Assembly: GCA_910588955.1 (NCBI GenBank)
Contig: CAJURQ010000001.1
Span: 1 to 64,000, forward strand
Direction of reading: 5' to 3'
DNA: 64,000 bases
Origin: an uncultured Lachnospiraceae bacterium
GTDB taxonomy: Bacteria > Bacillota > Clostridia > Lachnospirales > Lachnospiraceae
Made by a program: the position numbers and the translations under genes. The notes beneath the pieces are model-generated. The model made no database searches and was not told the DNA's origin. It saw nothing but the letters and a program-made list of their open reading frames with translations. Positions 36,640 to 45,388 of this stretch are shown here, piece after piece; position 1 is the stretch's first letter, and the number at the start of each line of letters is the position of its first letter.

Positions 36640-36734
36640 TTGATTTAGACAAATTTTTTTGTTACAATTACTTTCGTAAAATTCCCCTTTTACACTGGAC
36701 AGGTGATCGGCTCTAGGGCTTCACCTGTTCTTTT
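36640..36734 (+). ncRNA. Candidate small RNA (promoter plus terminator)
   Basis: TTGATT (36640-36645), 17 bases, TACAAT (36663-36668) form a good promoter. About 25 bases later comes a terminator (ACAGGTGA pairs with TCACCTGT, then TTCTTTT, 36699-36734). The stretch between them holds a second hairpin (GTAAAA/TTTTAC) and no gene. A transcript of about 60 nt is predicted. The hairpin could instead just end the 36150 gene. Confidence 0.4.
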
Positions 36735-37536
36735 ATGTTGATAATAATATCCGGTCATTATCCAGCCGTTTCCCGGCGCGCGCCTTAAACTGCTCCAGCA
36801 GATCGTCTATGGTGAGGTTTTCCCTCTCTTTTCCCGACACATGAAAAACAATACGTCCGCCGTCCATCATAAGCGTCCGGTTTCCGAGGGAGAGCGCCTG
36901 ATGCATATTGTGGGTGACCATCAGGCAGGTAATGCGCCGCTTTGCAATGATTTTCTCGGTGAGAGCGAGCACTTTGTCCGCTGTGGCGGGGTCAAGGGCG
37001 GCGGTGTGTTCGTCGAGCAGGAGAATGCGGGGCGTCACCATGGTTGCCATCAGGAGAGTGAGCGCCTGTCTTTGACCGCCGGAGAGAAGTCCCACAGGCT
37101 GCTTCATCCGGTCCTCCAGCCCCATATCCAGAAGGGCGAGCTGTTCCCGAAAACGCGCCTTCTCCTTCGTGCTGATCCGGCTGAAATAGGCGTGCCTTTT
37201 AGTGGCGGCACGCAGATAGGCGAGCGCCATATTTTCCTCAATAGTCATGTGAGGCGCGGTTCCTTTCAGGGGGTCTTGAAAAAGATGCCCGACCACTTTG
37301 CTCCGCACATGTTCTTTGCAGTAGGTGATATCCTCGCCGCCAAGGATAATCCGCCCTTCGTCCACGTAGAAGCTTCCTGTGATGGCGTTGAAGAGGGTGG
37401 ACTTTCCCGCGCCGTTGCTGCCGACAATGGTGGCAAAATCGCCGTCTTCCAGTGTGAGACTCACCTTGTCAAGCGCTTTCTTCTCGTTGACGGTGCCGGG
37501 GTTAAAGGTTTTGGAGACGGAATCAATGACTAACAT
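36733..37536 (-). CDS. ABC transporter ATP-binding protein (TrpZ-like)
   Basis: A 267-residue ATPase with Walker A GSNGAGKST, signature LSGGQRQAL and Walker B RILLLDEHTAALD. It is the energy subunit for the permease whose gene overlaps it by 14 bases. GGAGGG stands before the ATG. The three-gene unit and its T-box make it the probable ATPase of a tryptophan importer like streptococcal TrpXYZ. Confidence 0.88.
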   Translation of the reverse strand: MLVIDSVSKTFNPGTVNEKKALDKVSLTLEDGDFATIVGSNGAGKSTLFNAITGSFYVDEGRIILGGEDITYCKEHVRSKVVGHLFQDPLKGTAPHMTIEENMALAYLRAATKRHAYFSRISTKEKARFREQLALLDMGLEDRMKQPVGLLSGGQRQALTLLMATMVTPRILLLDEHTAALDPATADKVLALTEKIIAKRRITCLMVTHNMHQALSLGNRTLMMDGGRIVFHVSGKERENLTIDDLLEQFKARAGKRLDNDRILLST

Positions 37537-38476
37537 CGGCGGAGCCCTCCTTTCTGTAGCCGTTTTGATTGCTGGTTCTCAGTCTGTAGAATGCGGATTT
37601 CTCCTTCAGATAGGGAAGGGAGATGGCAGCGGCGACAATGACGGCGGAGACCAGCTTAAGCGCCTCCGCTGGCACGTTCAGTCTCAATGCCAACGCCACG
37701 ATAAAGCGGTAGAGACAGCTTCCCAAAATTACGCCTGCTATCTTCTTGAACATGCTGCCTTTTCCGACAAGCGTCTCGCCGATAATCAGACTTGCCAGCG
37801 CGATCGTCACCATACCGGTGCCAAGATTAATGTCGCAGGATTTCTGATACTGCCCGAGAATCGCGCCGGAGAAGGCGGTCAGCGCGTTTGCGACGCAGAG
37901 TCCCACGGTGATCATAAAGAGGGGATTGATGCTGGACGCTCGCACCATATGCTCGTTGTCCCCGGTGGCACGGATGGAGAGCCCAAGCCTCGTGTTCAAA
38001 AACAGGGAGAGCAGGACTCCGACTGCCAATACAATAACGAGTGTAATTAATAATTTGTACCAGTTCTCATACCAGCCGTAGGAGAGCTTTTCCTTTGCCA
38101 GACTGAAAACGGTGTCGCAGGCAAACAGGTTCACATTGGAGGAAAAGCCCATGACGGCGATATTGACCGTGTAAAGCCCCGTATTGACGATGATGCCTGC
38201 CAAAATGGAGGGCACCCCCATTCTTGTCTGCAAAAAGGCGGTGACAAAGCCGGAGCAGACGCCCGCACCCGTGGCGGCAAAGAGAGCGAGATAGGGATGC
38301 CCGGACAGCGTCACCATAGCGCCCACCGCGCAGCCTAAGGTGAAACAGCCGTCGGTGGACAGATCCGCGATATTTAAGATGCTGAATGAGAGGAACAATG
38401 CCAGCGCCACAAGGGCGTAAATGCAGCCCAATTCCAAGGCGCTTTGTAAAATGGAAAGTGAAAATATTGTACTCAT
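37523..38476 (-). CDS. ABC transporter permease (TrpY-like)
   Basis: A 317-residue permease with about nine membrane helices, related to the branched-chain amino-acid (LivH) class: LSFSILNIADLSTDGCFTLG near the start and the NTRLGLSIRATGDNEHMVRA loop (about 200-220) that contacts the ATPase. It is a single permease, so a homodimer is likely. It lies between the binding-protein and ATPase genes. AGAGGT precedes the ATG. Confidence 0.88.
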   Translation of the reverse strand: MSTIFSLSILQSALELGCIYALVALALFLSFSILNIADLSTDGCFTLGCAVGAMVTLSGHPYLALFAATGAGVCSGFVTAFLQTRMGVPSILAGIIVNTGLYTVNIAVMGFSSNVNLFACDTVFSLAKEKLSYGWYENWYKLLITLVIVLAVGVLLSLFLNTRLGLSIRATGDNEHMVRASSINPLFMITVGLCVANALTAFSGAILGQYQKSCDINLGTGMVTIALASLIIGETLVGKGSMFKKIAGVILGSCLYRFIVALALRLNVPAEALKLVSAVIVAAAISLPYLKEKSAFYRLRTSNQNGYRKEGSADVSH

Positions 38477-38541
38477 GGGTTACCTCTTTTATTCAAAATA
38501 AATTACATGCGTTACTAAATTACACTTGTCAGAGCAGGTGT

Positions 38542-39657
38542 TCAGTTAAACTCTTCCGCCGTCTGGATTTCTACCAGATTGGAGCATTTGTCCGCGAACA
38601 TACTGTAGTCAAGCCCGATTGCCTCCGCGGTTTCTGCGTTCACCGTGGCGATGCCGTTGTCCATAGTCTGCACGGCAAAGGAAGAGGGGTCTTTATCGTC
38701 CGCCAGAATCTCCACAGCCATGTCCGCGGTGGCAGTGCCGAGTTCCACGTAGTTCACACCGTAGCCCATAAAAGCGCCGTTTAGGGCGAAGGAGTCCGCG
38801 CCGCCGTAGTGGGGTACCTTTGCGTCAATAAACTTCTCGTAGATGGCGAGCTCCGCCGTCATCACGTTGTTGTCCGTGGGCGTGAAGACCGCCTCCGCAC
38901 CGGAGGAGAGCAGGGCGTCCGCCGCAAGGGAGATTTCTCCGTTGTTGGTGCCTGTCTTTTCAACCACCGAGATGCCTTTTTCCTCACAGTACGCCTTGGC
39001 GGCGGCGATGGCGGCGGTGGAAGAGTCCTGACTCTTGTCGTAGAGAAGCCCTACGGTCTTGATATCCGGGTCTGCGGCAAGCATCAGATCGAAGACCGCC
39101 TCCGTGTTTAGAGCGTCCGAAGTGCCGGTGATGTTGGAGCCTGGCGCGTCCATGGAGGCGACAAGCCCTGCGCCCACTGGATCGGATACCGCGGAGAAGA
39201 CTACGGGAATCAGACTGCCGTCGCTTCGTTTGTTCTCCGCTGTGGCGTTCTGCATCACCATTGCAACGGGTGTAGCAACAGGGATGATCAAGTCCACGTC
39301 GGAGGCGATCAGATCCGCCGCGATCTGGTTCATGGTGGTGGCGTCTGCCTGCCCGTTGTAGGTGTAGTCCTTATACTCAAAGAAAATGTCAAGTTCTTCG
39401 GTTTTTTTGTCAAGCTCAGCCTGAATGGCGCCGACGATCTGGTTTAAGGATGCGTCGTCCACATACTGCACGATGCCGACCTTGTAGGCTTTGCTGGTTC
39501 TGCCGGCGCTGTCTGCGGAAGTGTCCGCGGGTGCGCTTTCAGAGCCGTTTCCGGAAGTATCCGCGCCCGCGGCGTTTGCGCTGGGGGCGCCGCAGCCCGT
39601 GAGAGCGGCGGTGAGAAGTGCGCCGGCAAGTAACAGTGTGATAGATTTCTTTTTCAT
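38542..39657 (-). CDS. ABC transporter substrate-binding lipoprotein (TrpX-like)
   Basis: A 371-residue lipoprotein (lipobox LTGC, Cys22) of the PF04392 family, with a Ser/Ala/Thr linker (23-55) before the two-lobe binding domain (YKVGIVQYVDDASLNQIVGA, about 57-76, onward). AAGGAGG precedes the ATG. A T-box leader with a candidate UGG specifier lies upstream, so tryptophan is the best guess for the ligand, as in TrpX of streptococci. Confidence 0.88.
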   Translation of the reverse strand: MKKKSITLLLAGALLTAALTGCGAPSANAAGADTSGNGSESAPADTSADSAGRTSKAYKVGIVQYVDDASLNQIVGAIQAELDKKTEELDIFFEYKDYTYNGQADATTMNQIAADLIASDVDLIIPVATPVAMVMQNATAENKRSDGSLIPVVFSAVSDPVGAGLVASMDAPGSNITGTSDALNTEAVFDLMLAADPDIKTVGLLYDKSQDSSTAAIAAAKAYCEEKGISVVEKTGTNNGEISLAADALLSSGAEAVFTPTDNNVMTAELAIYEKFIDAKVPHYGGADSFALNGAFMGYGVNYVELGTATADMAVEILADDKDPSSFAVQTMDNGIATVNAETAEAIGLDYSMFADKCSNLVEIQTAEEFN

Positions 39658-39688
39658 AATGGTGTCCTCCTTTTTGGGTAAAATAAAA

Positions 39689-39975
39689 CCGCCCCAGACT
39701 AAAGTCTGAGACGGTAATAAACGTAGGTTATTATCGCGGTACCACTCAAATTGACGCGGGAATAAACTCCCTCATCCGCTTTTTCCATATACAATCATAT
39801 ATGCCGCCTTGGTAACGGGTGCGGTTCCCGCCGGGGATTACTCTGTCGGTGGATACTGACATTTCCACCCGGCCTCGAAAGTCCATTCGGTATAAGCGCC
39901 ATGCCGTCTTCCACCAGCCGACGGCTCTCTGTAATGGTTAGCCCACACGTACTACTCTTTCTCAAAGGTTTGTGA
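39689..39975 (-). promoter_or_regulatory. T-box riboswitch, probably tryptophan-specific
   Basis: On the minus strand the conserved T-box GAGTGGTACCGCG lies at 39747-39735, followed by a terminator (ACCGTCTCAGAC paired with GTCTGGGGCGGT, 39715-39689) and a T run. Upstream is Stem I with its AGAGAG-like element (ACAGAGAGCC) and a specifier bulge GAATGGACTT, which contains TGG (39885-39883), the Trp codon. Uncharged tRNA-Trp would favour the antiterminator and switch on the importer genes. The specifier is read by eye and not from a fold. Confidence 0.88.
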
Positions 39976-40002
39976 TATATGTTTCTGCAATTAATTTATT
40001 AC

Positions 40003-40031
40003 ACAATAATACTTTTGTGACGGATTGTCAA
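40003..40031 (-). promoter_or_regulatory. Promoter of the T-box operon
   Basis: Minus-strand TTGACA (40031-40026), 17 bases, TATTGT (40008-40003), about 30 bases upstream of the T-box. Confidence 0.6.
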
Positions 40032-40055
40032 ATGGTTTTTTGGGAAATATTTTAT

Positions 40056-40172
40056 AAAAAGGTGCAGCCAGATGGCTACACCTTACGTTCACCAAATTAC
40101 AAGATGGGCGGCGTATCCATCATCTCAGGTACTCTTACGAGTGTGTCGGGAGCCTTTCCGACCTTTGTAATT
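40056..40172 (-). ncRNA. Candidate structured RNA with terminator
   Basis: AATTACAA (40172-40165) pairs with TTGTAATT (40102-40095) and encloses three hairpins: GTCGG/CCGAC, ACTC/GAGT and GATGG/CCATC. This is a multi-branched junction as in riboswitch aptamers. It is followed by a good terminator (AGGTGTAGCC pairs with GGCTGCACCT, then TTTTT). No known class was recognised, and no gene follows before the next promoter, so it may be an independent RNA or the 3' end of the upstream gene's transcript. Confidence 0.5.
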
Positions 40173-40205
40173 CAGCTAATAGTTATTATGTATTATCATT
40201 ATATG

Positions 40206-40585
40206 TTATACATATTTATTTGTCAATTTTTTAAGGCGTCCATTTTGAATCCTATGTCTAAGCTTGGAGTCTGTGATTGTATGTAGCGTGGCGACATATA
40301 AATAATTGTCCTTCGCATCCAATTTTATACCAATCTGTACATTTTGGGAAATACATTTAACCAATTCAAAACTTATATTTTTTCGTTTGGATTAACGCCT
40401 ATATAATCAGGAGAAGCTATAATCGGCGGAATTAGTCCAATATATTGTACGCAGTCAGGATGCCGTTTTTGGATATGTTTCTTTAATCCTTCCGATTGGT
40501 AGATGGTAGGAAATTTTATCTCATAGGGTAGATAGGAATTGAAGCTTTCTTTATAAAAGCCTACGGCAATTAGTTGGTTGTCCAT
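40206..40585 (-). pseudogene. PBECR-type nuclease gene with one frameshift
   Basis: Residues 1-70 (FPTIYQSEGLKKHIQKRHP ... ASPDYIGVNPNEK) match the start of phage Barnase-EndoU-ColicinE5-RelE-like (PBECR) domains. The frame then stops (40373). Adding one A to the A6 run near 40380 restores a sensible tail (SFELVKCISQNVQIGIKLDA ... LYVATLHTITDSKL) to a TAA at 40206-40208, total about 126 residues. ATG 40585 has TTAGGAG upstream. It would be a small RNase or toxin-like protein. No immunity gene is recognised. Confidence 0.6.
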
Positions 40586-40793
40586 GCTGTTTCTCCTAAT
40601 ATTTTCCATGACATTTGATACATTAATAACGTTACCTCTGTTTTTCGATAAAATTTTAACACAATTAAATTATGTAATTAAGTCTGGAGATATATAATGG
40701 GATAAATTTTACGCCGGGATTTTTAAGGTAACACACAGGCTGTCCTTGTACAATACTTTTGTAGGAATCAAAGGATCGTATGGAGGTGTGACC
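40586..40793. other. Intergenic region
   Basis: AT-rich, with a TATATAATGG word near 40695 and a GGAGGTG ribosome site at its right end. I see no gene in it. Confidence 0.4.
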
Positions 40794-40905
40794 ATGGAAA
40801 ATCCACAAAAAGGAAGGGACGATTCTGTCATTAATCGTTGCGCACGGTTTTTATGATGTGCTGACGTCGGTGGTGCTGCCGGTTTTTGTGTATCTGTTGA
40901 AATAG
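40794..40905 (+). pseudogene. Remnant of a CPBP-type membrane protease
   Basis: A good ribosome site (GGAGGTG) precedes an ATG, but the frame stops early. Dropping one A at about 40805 gives a 36-codon frame ending HGFYDVLTSVVLPVFVYLLK, which looks like the last membrane helix of a CPBP (CAAX-like) intramembrane protease with its HG-x-YD motif. The rest of the gene is missing. Confidence 0.4.
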
Positions 40906-40958
40906 TTTTAGATTAGGGTATAATGAAATTATAATATGATAGAGGAGGGAAGAAAGAC

Positions 40959-41213
40959 ATGTGCGTGGTATCAATCAATGTTCCGGAAGAAATATTGTTA
41001 GACCTTCATGAAGATAAGGATGACTTTGCAGAATATATGAAAAAAATGCTGGCGGTGGATTTATATAAAAATAAAAAAGTTTCTCTAGGTTATTGCGCCA
41101 GTGTGGCTGAAATGTCGAAGGAAGATTTTATAAAGTATCTTGGTATGAATGGAGTTTCCATATTTGCATTTACGTCCGAGGGTGAATTTGTGGAGGAAAT
41201 GGCGAATGCGTAA
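40959..41213 (+). CDS. UPF0175-family antitoxin
   Basis: An 84-residue small helical protein (VSINVPEEILLDLHEDKDDF, then AEMSKEDFIKYLGMNGVSIF). Size and position fit the UPF0175 antitoxin family, which represses its operon and binds a PIN-like toxin. GAGGAGGG precedes the ATG. It overlaps the toxin gene by eight bases. Confidence 0.8.
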   Translation: MCVVSINVPEEILLDLHEDKDDFAEYMKKMLAVDLYKNKKVSLGYCASVAEMSKEDFIKYLGMNGVSIFAFTSEGEFVEEMANA

Positions 41214-41706
41214 GGTAGTGGTGAACACGACGCCGTTGATAGCATTAAGCCATGTGGGGCAGCTTGATTTGCTAAAAAGGCTGTATAATGAAATTATCAT
41301 TCCAGAGGCGGTATATGGAGAACTGTCTGTAAAGACGGAATCTGTTTGTAAGAAAGAGGTTGATAGATCCCTTGATTGGATCCGGGTGGGAAAAATCAGT
41401 AATCAAATGGCAAAAGATATGTATAAAACGCAGCTGCATGAGGGAGAGGTTGAGGTAATGATCTTAGCAAAAGAAGTAGCGGCGGATGTGGTTATCATAG
41501 ATGATGCGAATGCCAAGAAATATGCGAAGTATTTAAAGCTGCCGGTGACGGGGACATTGGGGGTGTTGTTACGGTCAAAGCAGATGGGGTATGTTGACAA
41601 GCTGGAACCTGTTTTACGTCAAATGGTAGAGAAGGGAATATATATTTCACAAAGTTTAATTGAACTGTGTTTGAAACAGGCAGGCGCACTGGCTGGAGCA
41701 GATTAA
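41206..41706 (+). CDS. DUF3368 PIN-like toxin
   Basis: A 166-residue PIN-like protein (VVVNTTPLIALSHVGQLDLL at the start; VIIDDANAKKYAKYLKLPV with the acidic pair later). DUF3368 proteins pair with UPF0175 antitoxins and are thought to cut RNA; this has been shown for few members. The ATG lies inside the antitoxin's last codons, so the pair is translationally coupled. AT-rich like the rest of the islet. Confidence 0.82.
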   Translation: MRKVVVNTTPLIALSHVGQLDLLKRLYNEIIIPEAVYGELSVKTESVCKKEVDRSLDWIRVGKISNQMAKDMYKTQLHEGEVEVMILAKEVAADVVIIDDANAKKYAKYLKLPVTGTLGVLLRSKQMGYVDKLEPVLRQMVEKGIYISQSLIELCLKQAGALAGAD

Positions 41707-41776
41707 GAAGTGTGAGTGGGGTGCGGAGCAGGTGAGGCAGTTTGCACATGTTAAAGAAAGATAAAATTTATGACAT

Positions 41777-42442
41777 ATGAAAAGAATTTTAATTATTGAC
41801 GACGATATTCATATCGGAAATATGCTTGAAGAAGCTCTTTCCAAAGAAGGGTATGAAGTCCTGCGCGCCTATTCCGGAACAGAGGCATTATTGGTTTTAG
41901 CCGGGGCAAAGCCGGACCTTATTCTGTTGGATTTAATGCTGCCGGGACTGCAGGGAGAAGAGGTTATTTCCCAAATAAAGGGAATACCTGTCATTGTGGT
42001 GAGCGCGAAAGCGGATCTTGAGAATAAGGTTGATCTGCTGCTTGGCGGTGCGGTCGATTATGTGACGAAGCCGTTTCACATGAGAGAGCTTCTGGCGAGG
42101 ATTTTTGTACATCTTAAGAATGCGGAAAGTATGACGGCTTTTTCGGAATTGACATTTGGGGACATTGTCCTTGCGATAGATACGCACACGGTAAAAGCGG
42201 GCGATACGGAAATCAAGCTGACAAGGACGGAGTATGCCATCTTGAAGCTGCTTATGCAAAATCCCACGCAGGTTGTCACGAAATCCCTGCTGTTGGAGCG
42301 AATCAGCGCGGATACGCCGGACTGCACAGAAAGCTCGTTGAAAATGCATATCAGTAATTTGAGGAAAAAACTGCGGGAGGTAACGGACAAAGACTACATT
42401 GAAGCGGTGTGGGGGATTGGATTCAAAATGCGGGCGGAATAA
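41777..42442 (+). CDS. OmpR-family response regulator
   Basis: A 221-residue two-component regulator. The receiver domain (1-115) has the acidic pair at 8-10, phospho-acceptor Asp52 (LILLDLMLPG) and Lys in YVTKPF. The C-terminal winged helix ends in the typical IEAVWGIGFKM block. With the ABC and kinase genes that follow it forms a peptide-antibiotic sensing and resistance module. The ribosome site is weak. Confidence 0.92.
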   Translation: MKRILIIDDDIHIGNMLEEALSKEGYEVLRAYSGTEALLVLAGAKPDLILLDLMLPGLQGEEVISQIKGIPVIVVSAKADLENKVDLLLGGAVDYVTKPFHMRELLARIFVHLKNAESMTAFSELTFGDIVLAIDTHTVKAGDTEIKLTRTEYAILKLLMQNPTQVVTKSLLLERISADTPDCTESSLKMHISNLRKKLREVTDKDYIEAVWGIGFKMRAE

Positions 42443-42536
42443 ATCTTTACGATTTTTTTACTGATCTCTTTACCGTTTCCTTTACTATTTGCATATATCA
42501 TGTCGGTATACGAAGCAGATAGGAGGGTAAGATTTT

Positions 42537-43451
42537 ATGGATTATGTTCTTCAAACAAACGCTTTATGTAAAAACTATAAAAATTTTAAAGCGTTAAACA
42601 AAATAGCTATGCATGTTCCCAAAGGAGCGATCTATGGCTTTGTAGGGAAAAACGGCGCGGGTAAAACGACGCTGATCCGGCTGATCTGCGGTCTGCAGGA
42701 GCCGTCATCCGGGGAGTATACGCTTTACGGAAGAAAGAATACGGACAAGGATATTGTGGAGTCCCGAAGAAGAATGGGCGCTGTAGTGGAAACGCCGTCT
42801 GTCTATCTTGACATGACGGCGGAGGATAACCTGAAACAGCAGTTCCGTATTCTGGGGCTCCCTTCCTTTGAGGGGCTGCACGGGATTTTGCAGTTGGTGG
42901 GACTTGAGAACACGGGAAAAAAGAAGGCAAAAAATTTTTCTCTGGGTATGCGACAGCGACTGGGGATTGCAATTGCTCTTGCAGGCGACCCCGATTTTCT
43001 GGTTTTGGACGAGCCTGCCAACGGTCTTGACCCGCAGGGAATCATTGAAATTCGGGAACTGATCTTGAAACTCAATCGGGAACAGCAGATTACCGTCCTG
43101 ATTTCCAGCCATATTTTGGACGAACTGTCCAAGCTGGCAACGCACTACGGATTTATAGATAACGGACGTCTTGTGAAAGAGCTCAGCGCGGACGAACTGG
43201 AAGCCGCCTGCAGGAAATGCGTCCGTATGGAGGTCAGTGATACGAAAGCCCTTGCCCGTGTGCTTGACGGCATGGGAATTGATTATAAAATCACGGCGGA
43301 CCAGACGGTCGATGTCTATGCAAAGGTCAATATCTCCCGTCTGACCGTGGCATTGGCAAAAGAAAACTGCGAACTGATTGCCGTGCAGGAGCGCGATGAA
43401 AGTCTGGAAAGCTATTATGTCAGTCTTGTGGGAGGTGCAAAAAATGCGTAA
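42537..43451 (+). CDS. ABC exporter ATP-binding protein
   Basis: A 304-residue ATPase with Walker A GKNGAGKTT, signature FSLGMRQRLGIA and Walker B PDFLVLDEPANGLDP. The C-terminal 80 residues are an accessory domain seen in bacitracin and lantibiotic exporters (BcrA/SpaF class). AGGAGGG precedes the ATG. It overlaps the permease gene by eight bases. Confidence 0.92.
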   Translation: MDYVLQTNALCKNYKNFKALNKIAMHVPKGAIYGFVGKNGAGKTTLIRLICGLQEPSSGEYTLYGRKNTDKDIVESRRRMGAVVETPSVYLDMTAEDNLKQQFRILGLPSFEGLHGILQLVGLENTGKKKAKNFSLGMRQRLGIAIALAGDPDFLVLDEPANGLDPQGIIEIRELILKLNREQQITVLISSHILDELSKLATHYGFIDNGRLVKELSADELEAACRKCVRMEVSDTKALARVLDGMGIDYKITADQTVDVYAKVNISRLTVALAKENCELIAVQERDESLESYYVSLVGGAKNA

Positions 43452-44274
43452 ACTGTTGTCTGCTAATTTTTCCCGTCTCTGGAAGGATAAAATTTTCTGG
43501 CTCTGTATGGGAGCCATGCTGGTGTATTCTGTTGTGTATATGCGGTACGGATGCAGGCAGGCGGAGGCTGACTTGTCGGATTATCAGTACAGCATTGACA
43601 GGTATTATTTTCATTTTGCACTGACAATCGGTCTGTTTTGCGCTCTGTTTGGAAGCATGTTTTTTGGCACGGAGTACAGTGACGGAACCATCCGAAATAA
43701 AGTGATCGTCGGTCACAAGAAAACCAATCTTTATCTTGCCAGTCTGGTGACGACGATGGCGGCTGCCCTGCTGATGATGGCGGTATGGCTGGTTGGCGCG
43801 CTGGTTGCCGTTCCGGCGCTTGGCGTATGGAAAATGACTGTTTCCACATTGCTTTTATATTTACTGATTGCGGTGATGTTCGTCATGGCTTTTTCCGCCA
43901 TATGCACGTTTGTCTATATGACATCTGCAAACAAGGCTTCTACTGTCGCGGTTTCCATGCTGTTAGTTCTGGGGCTTTTCATTTTGGCAGCGGTCTTGTA
44001 TGTGAGGATCAACGAGCCGGAAGCAGTCAGAGGGATAGAGATGACCGCAAACGGAATGGAATGGTCTGAGCCATCCCCTAATCCGCGCTATATCAGCGGC
44101 GCAAAACGCGGCGTATATGAATTTATTCTTGATTTTTTACCGACAGGGCAGGGACTGAAAATGTGGCAGCTGGAAATCAGCCATCCTGTCCGTATGCTTG
44201 TATCGTCTGCTGTTATCACATTATTCACAACATTTGGCGGAATTTATATTTTTAAGAGGAAGAATATAAAATAA
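43444..44274 (+). CDS. ABC-2 type exporter permease
   Basis: A 276-residue permease with six membrane helices (about 17-35, 55-80, 100-125, 140-165, 170-190, 245-268) in the ABC-2/lantibiotic-immunity pattern. ATG 43444 follows GGGAGGTG and lies inside the end of the ATPase gene. It works with that ATPase, and the next gene encodes the sensor kinase. Confidence 0.88.
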   Translation: MRKLLSANFSRLWKDKIFWLCMGAMLVYSVVYMRYGCRQAEADLSDYQYSIDRYYFHFALTIGLFCALFGSMFFGTEYSDGTIRNKVIVGHKKTNLYLASLVTTMAAALLMMAVWLVGALVAVPALGVWKMTVSTLLLYLLIAVMFVMAFSAICTFVYMTSANKASTVAVSMLLVLGLFILAAVLYVRINEPEAVRGIEMTANGMEWSEPSPNPRYISGAKRGVYEFILDFLPTGQGLKMWQLEISHPVRMLVSSAVITLFTTFGGIYIFKRKNIK

Positions 44275-44286
44275 GAGGAGGCTGGT

Positions 44287-45180
44287 ATGGAAGAATGGTT
44301 ATGGGTTTTTGTCTGTGTTATGGCGGTGATCGCTGTTGTTCTGCTTGTGAAAATTTGTATCATGCAAAAGGCGGCAAGAGAAGTGGCGGATGCCTTTACA
44401 GACAGGCTCATAACCGATACGAACACGCTCATTACGATTTCCTGTAATGACAGGCATATGCGTTATCTGGCAAATACCATAAACAGAGAACTCCGCGAGC
44501 TGCGTACACAGAGGCGTCGGTTCCAACAGGGCGACATGGAATTAAAAAAAGCGGTTACCAATATCTCCCATGATTTACGGACGCCGCTTACGGCAATCTG
44601 CGGTTATCTGGAATTGTTGGAGCAGGAAGAGAAGTCTGAAGCCGTCAATCGGTATATCGGCATTATCAAAGAGCGGGTGGATATTTTGACCCGGCTTTCA
44701 GAAGAACTTTTTCGATATTCTGTCATCATTTCCACAAAAGACAATATCATCAGGGAGCAGGTCATCATCAATACGGTATTGGAAGAAAGCATCGCAGCGT
44801 TCTACACCGTTTTAACAGAACGGCATATGATACCCATGATACAAATATCCGAAAGTAAAGTAGTGCGAATGCTCGACCATGCCGCGTTATCCCGTGTGTT
44901 TTCCAATCTGCTTAGCAATGCCATAAAATACAGCGATGGAGATTTGCAGATTGTTCTTTCAGATAATGGAAAGCTCATTTTTTCCAATATGGCTTCCGGG
45001 CTGGATATGATACAGGCAGAAAGGCTGTTTGACCGGTTCTATACGGTAGAAACCGCCAGAAAATCGACAGGTTTGGGACTTTCCATTTCCAAAACGCTTG
45101 TGGAGCAGATGGGGGGAAGCATATCGGCAGATTATGAAAACGGCAGATTAAGCATCCATGTCTTTTTTTCGGAAACATAG
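44287..45180 (+). CDS. Sensor histidine kinase
   Basis: A 297-residue membrane kinase with a single N-terminal helix (about 4-26) and no large outer domain. The phospho-acceptor is His95 (NISHDLRTPLTAI) and the ATP-binding part has N-box NLLSNAIKYS and GLGLSISK. Kinases this short usually read the state of their ABC partner. AGGAGG precedes the ATG. It is the last gene of the four-gene module. Confidence 0.9.
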   Translation: MEEWLWVFVCVMAVIAVVLLVKICIMQKAAREVADAFTDRLITDTNTLITISCNDRHMRYLANTINRELRELRTQRRRFQQGDMELKKAVTNISHDLRTPLTAICGYLELLEQEEKSEAVNRYIGIIKERVDILTRLSEELFRYSVIISTKDNIIREQVIINTVLEESIAAFYTVLTERHMIPMIQISESKVVRMLDHAALSRVFSNLLSNAIKYSDGDLQIVLSDNGKLIFSNMASGLDMIQAERLFDRFYTVETARKSTGLGLSISKTLVEQMGGSISADYENGRLSIHVFFSET

Positions 45181-45192
45181 GATTTGAAAGGA

Positions 45193-45221
45193 TTTACTTA
45201 CGCTTCATGGGATGTTATGAT
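45193..45221 (+). promoter_or_regulatory. Candidate promoter of the ylmH leader
   Basis: TTTACT (45193-45198), 17 bases, TATGAT (45216-45221). It would start a leader of about 165 bases that carries all four hairpins. Confidence 0.4.
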
Positions 45222-45245
45222 AGGATTAAAATTTCTGAGGAAAAA

Positions 45246-45388
45246 GATTAAAAAATCATGCTGATGCACTGATTTTTCAATCGGTAATTTGAGACAGAGC
45301 CTCAAATGTGCCTTGATCGCAGATGAAAAATCGCCTTCGCGAATTTCTCATCGCGTGTCATCGCAGTAAACTGCTCTGACATGGAGGA
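45246..45388 (+). promoter_or_regulatory. Four-hairpin leader of ylmH
   Basis: Hairpins lie at 45246-45282 (GATTAAAAAATCA/TGATTTTTCAATC), 45287-45307 (ATTTGAG/CTCAAAT), 45322-45352 (GATGA...AAATCGC with GCGAATTT...TCATC) and 45356-45381 (TGTCA-TC-GCAGT with ACTGC-TC-TGACA). The last stem ends one base before the GGAGG ribosome site (45383-45387). Order, linkers (ATCGG, GATCGCAGA, TCGCGT) and ribosome site match the leader of glyQS at 53106-53239. Confidence 0.6.
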
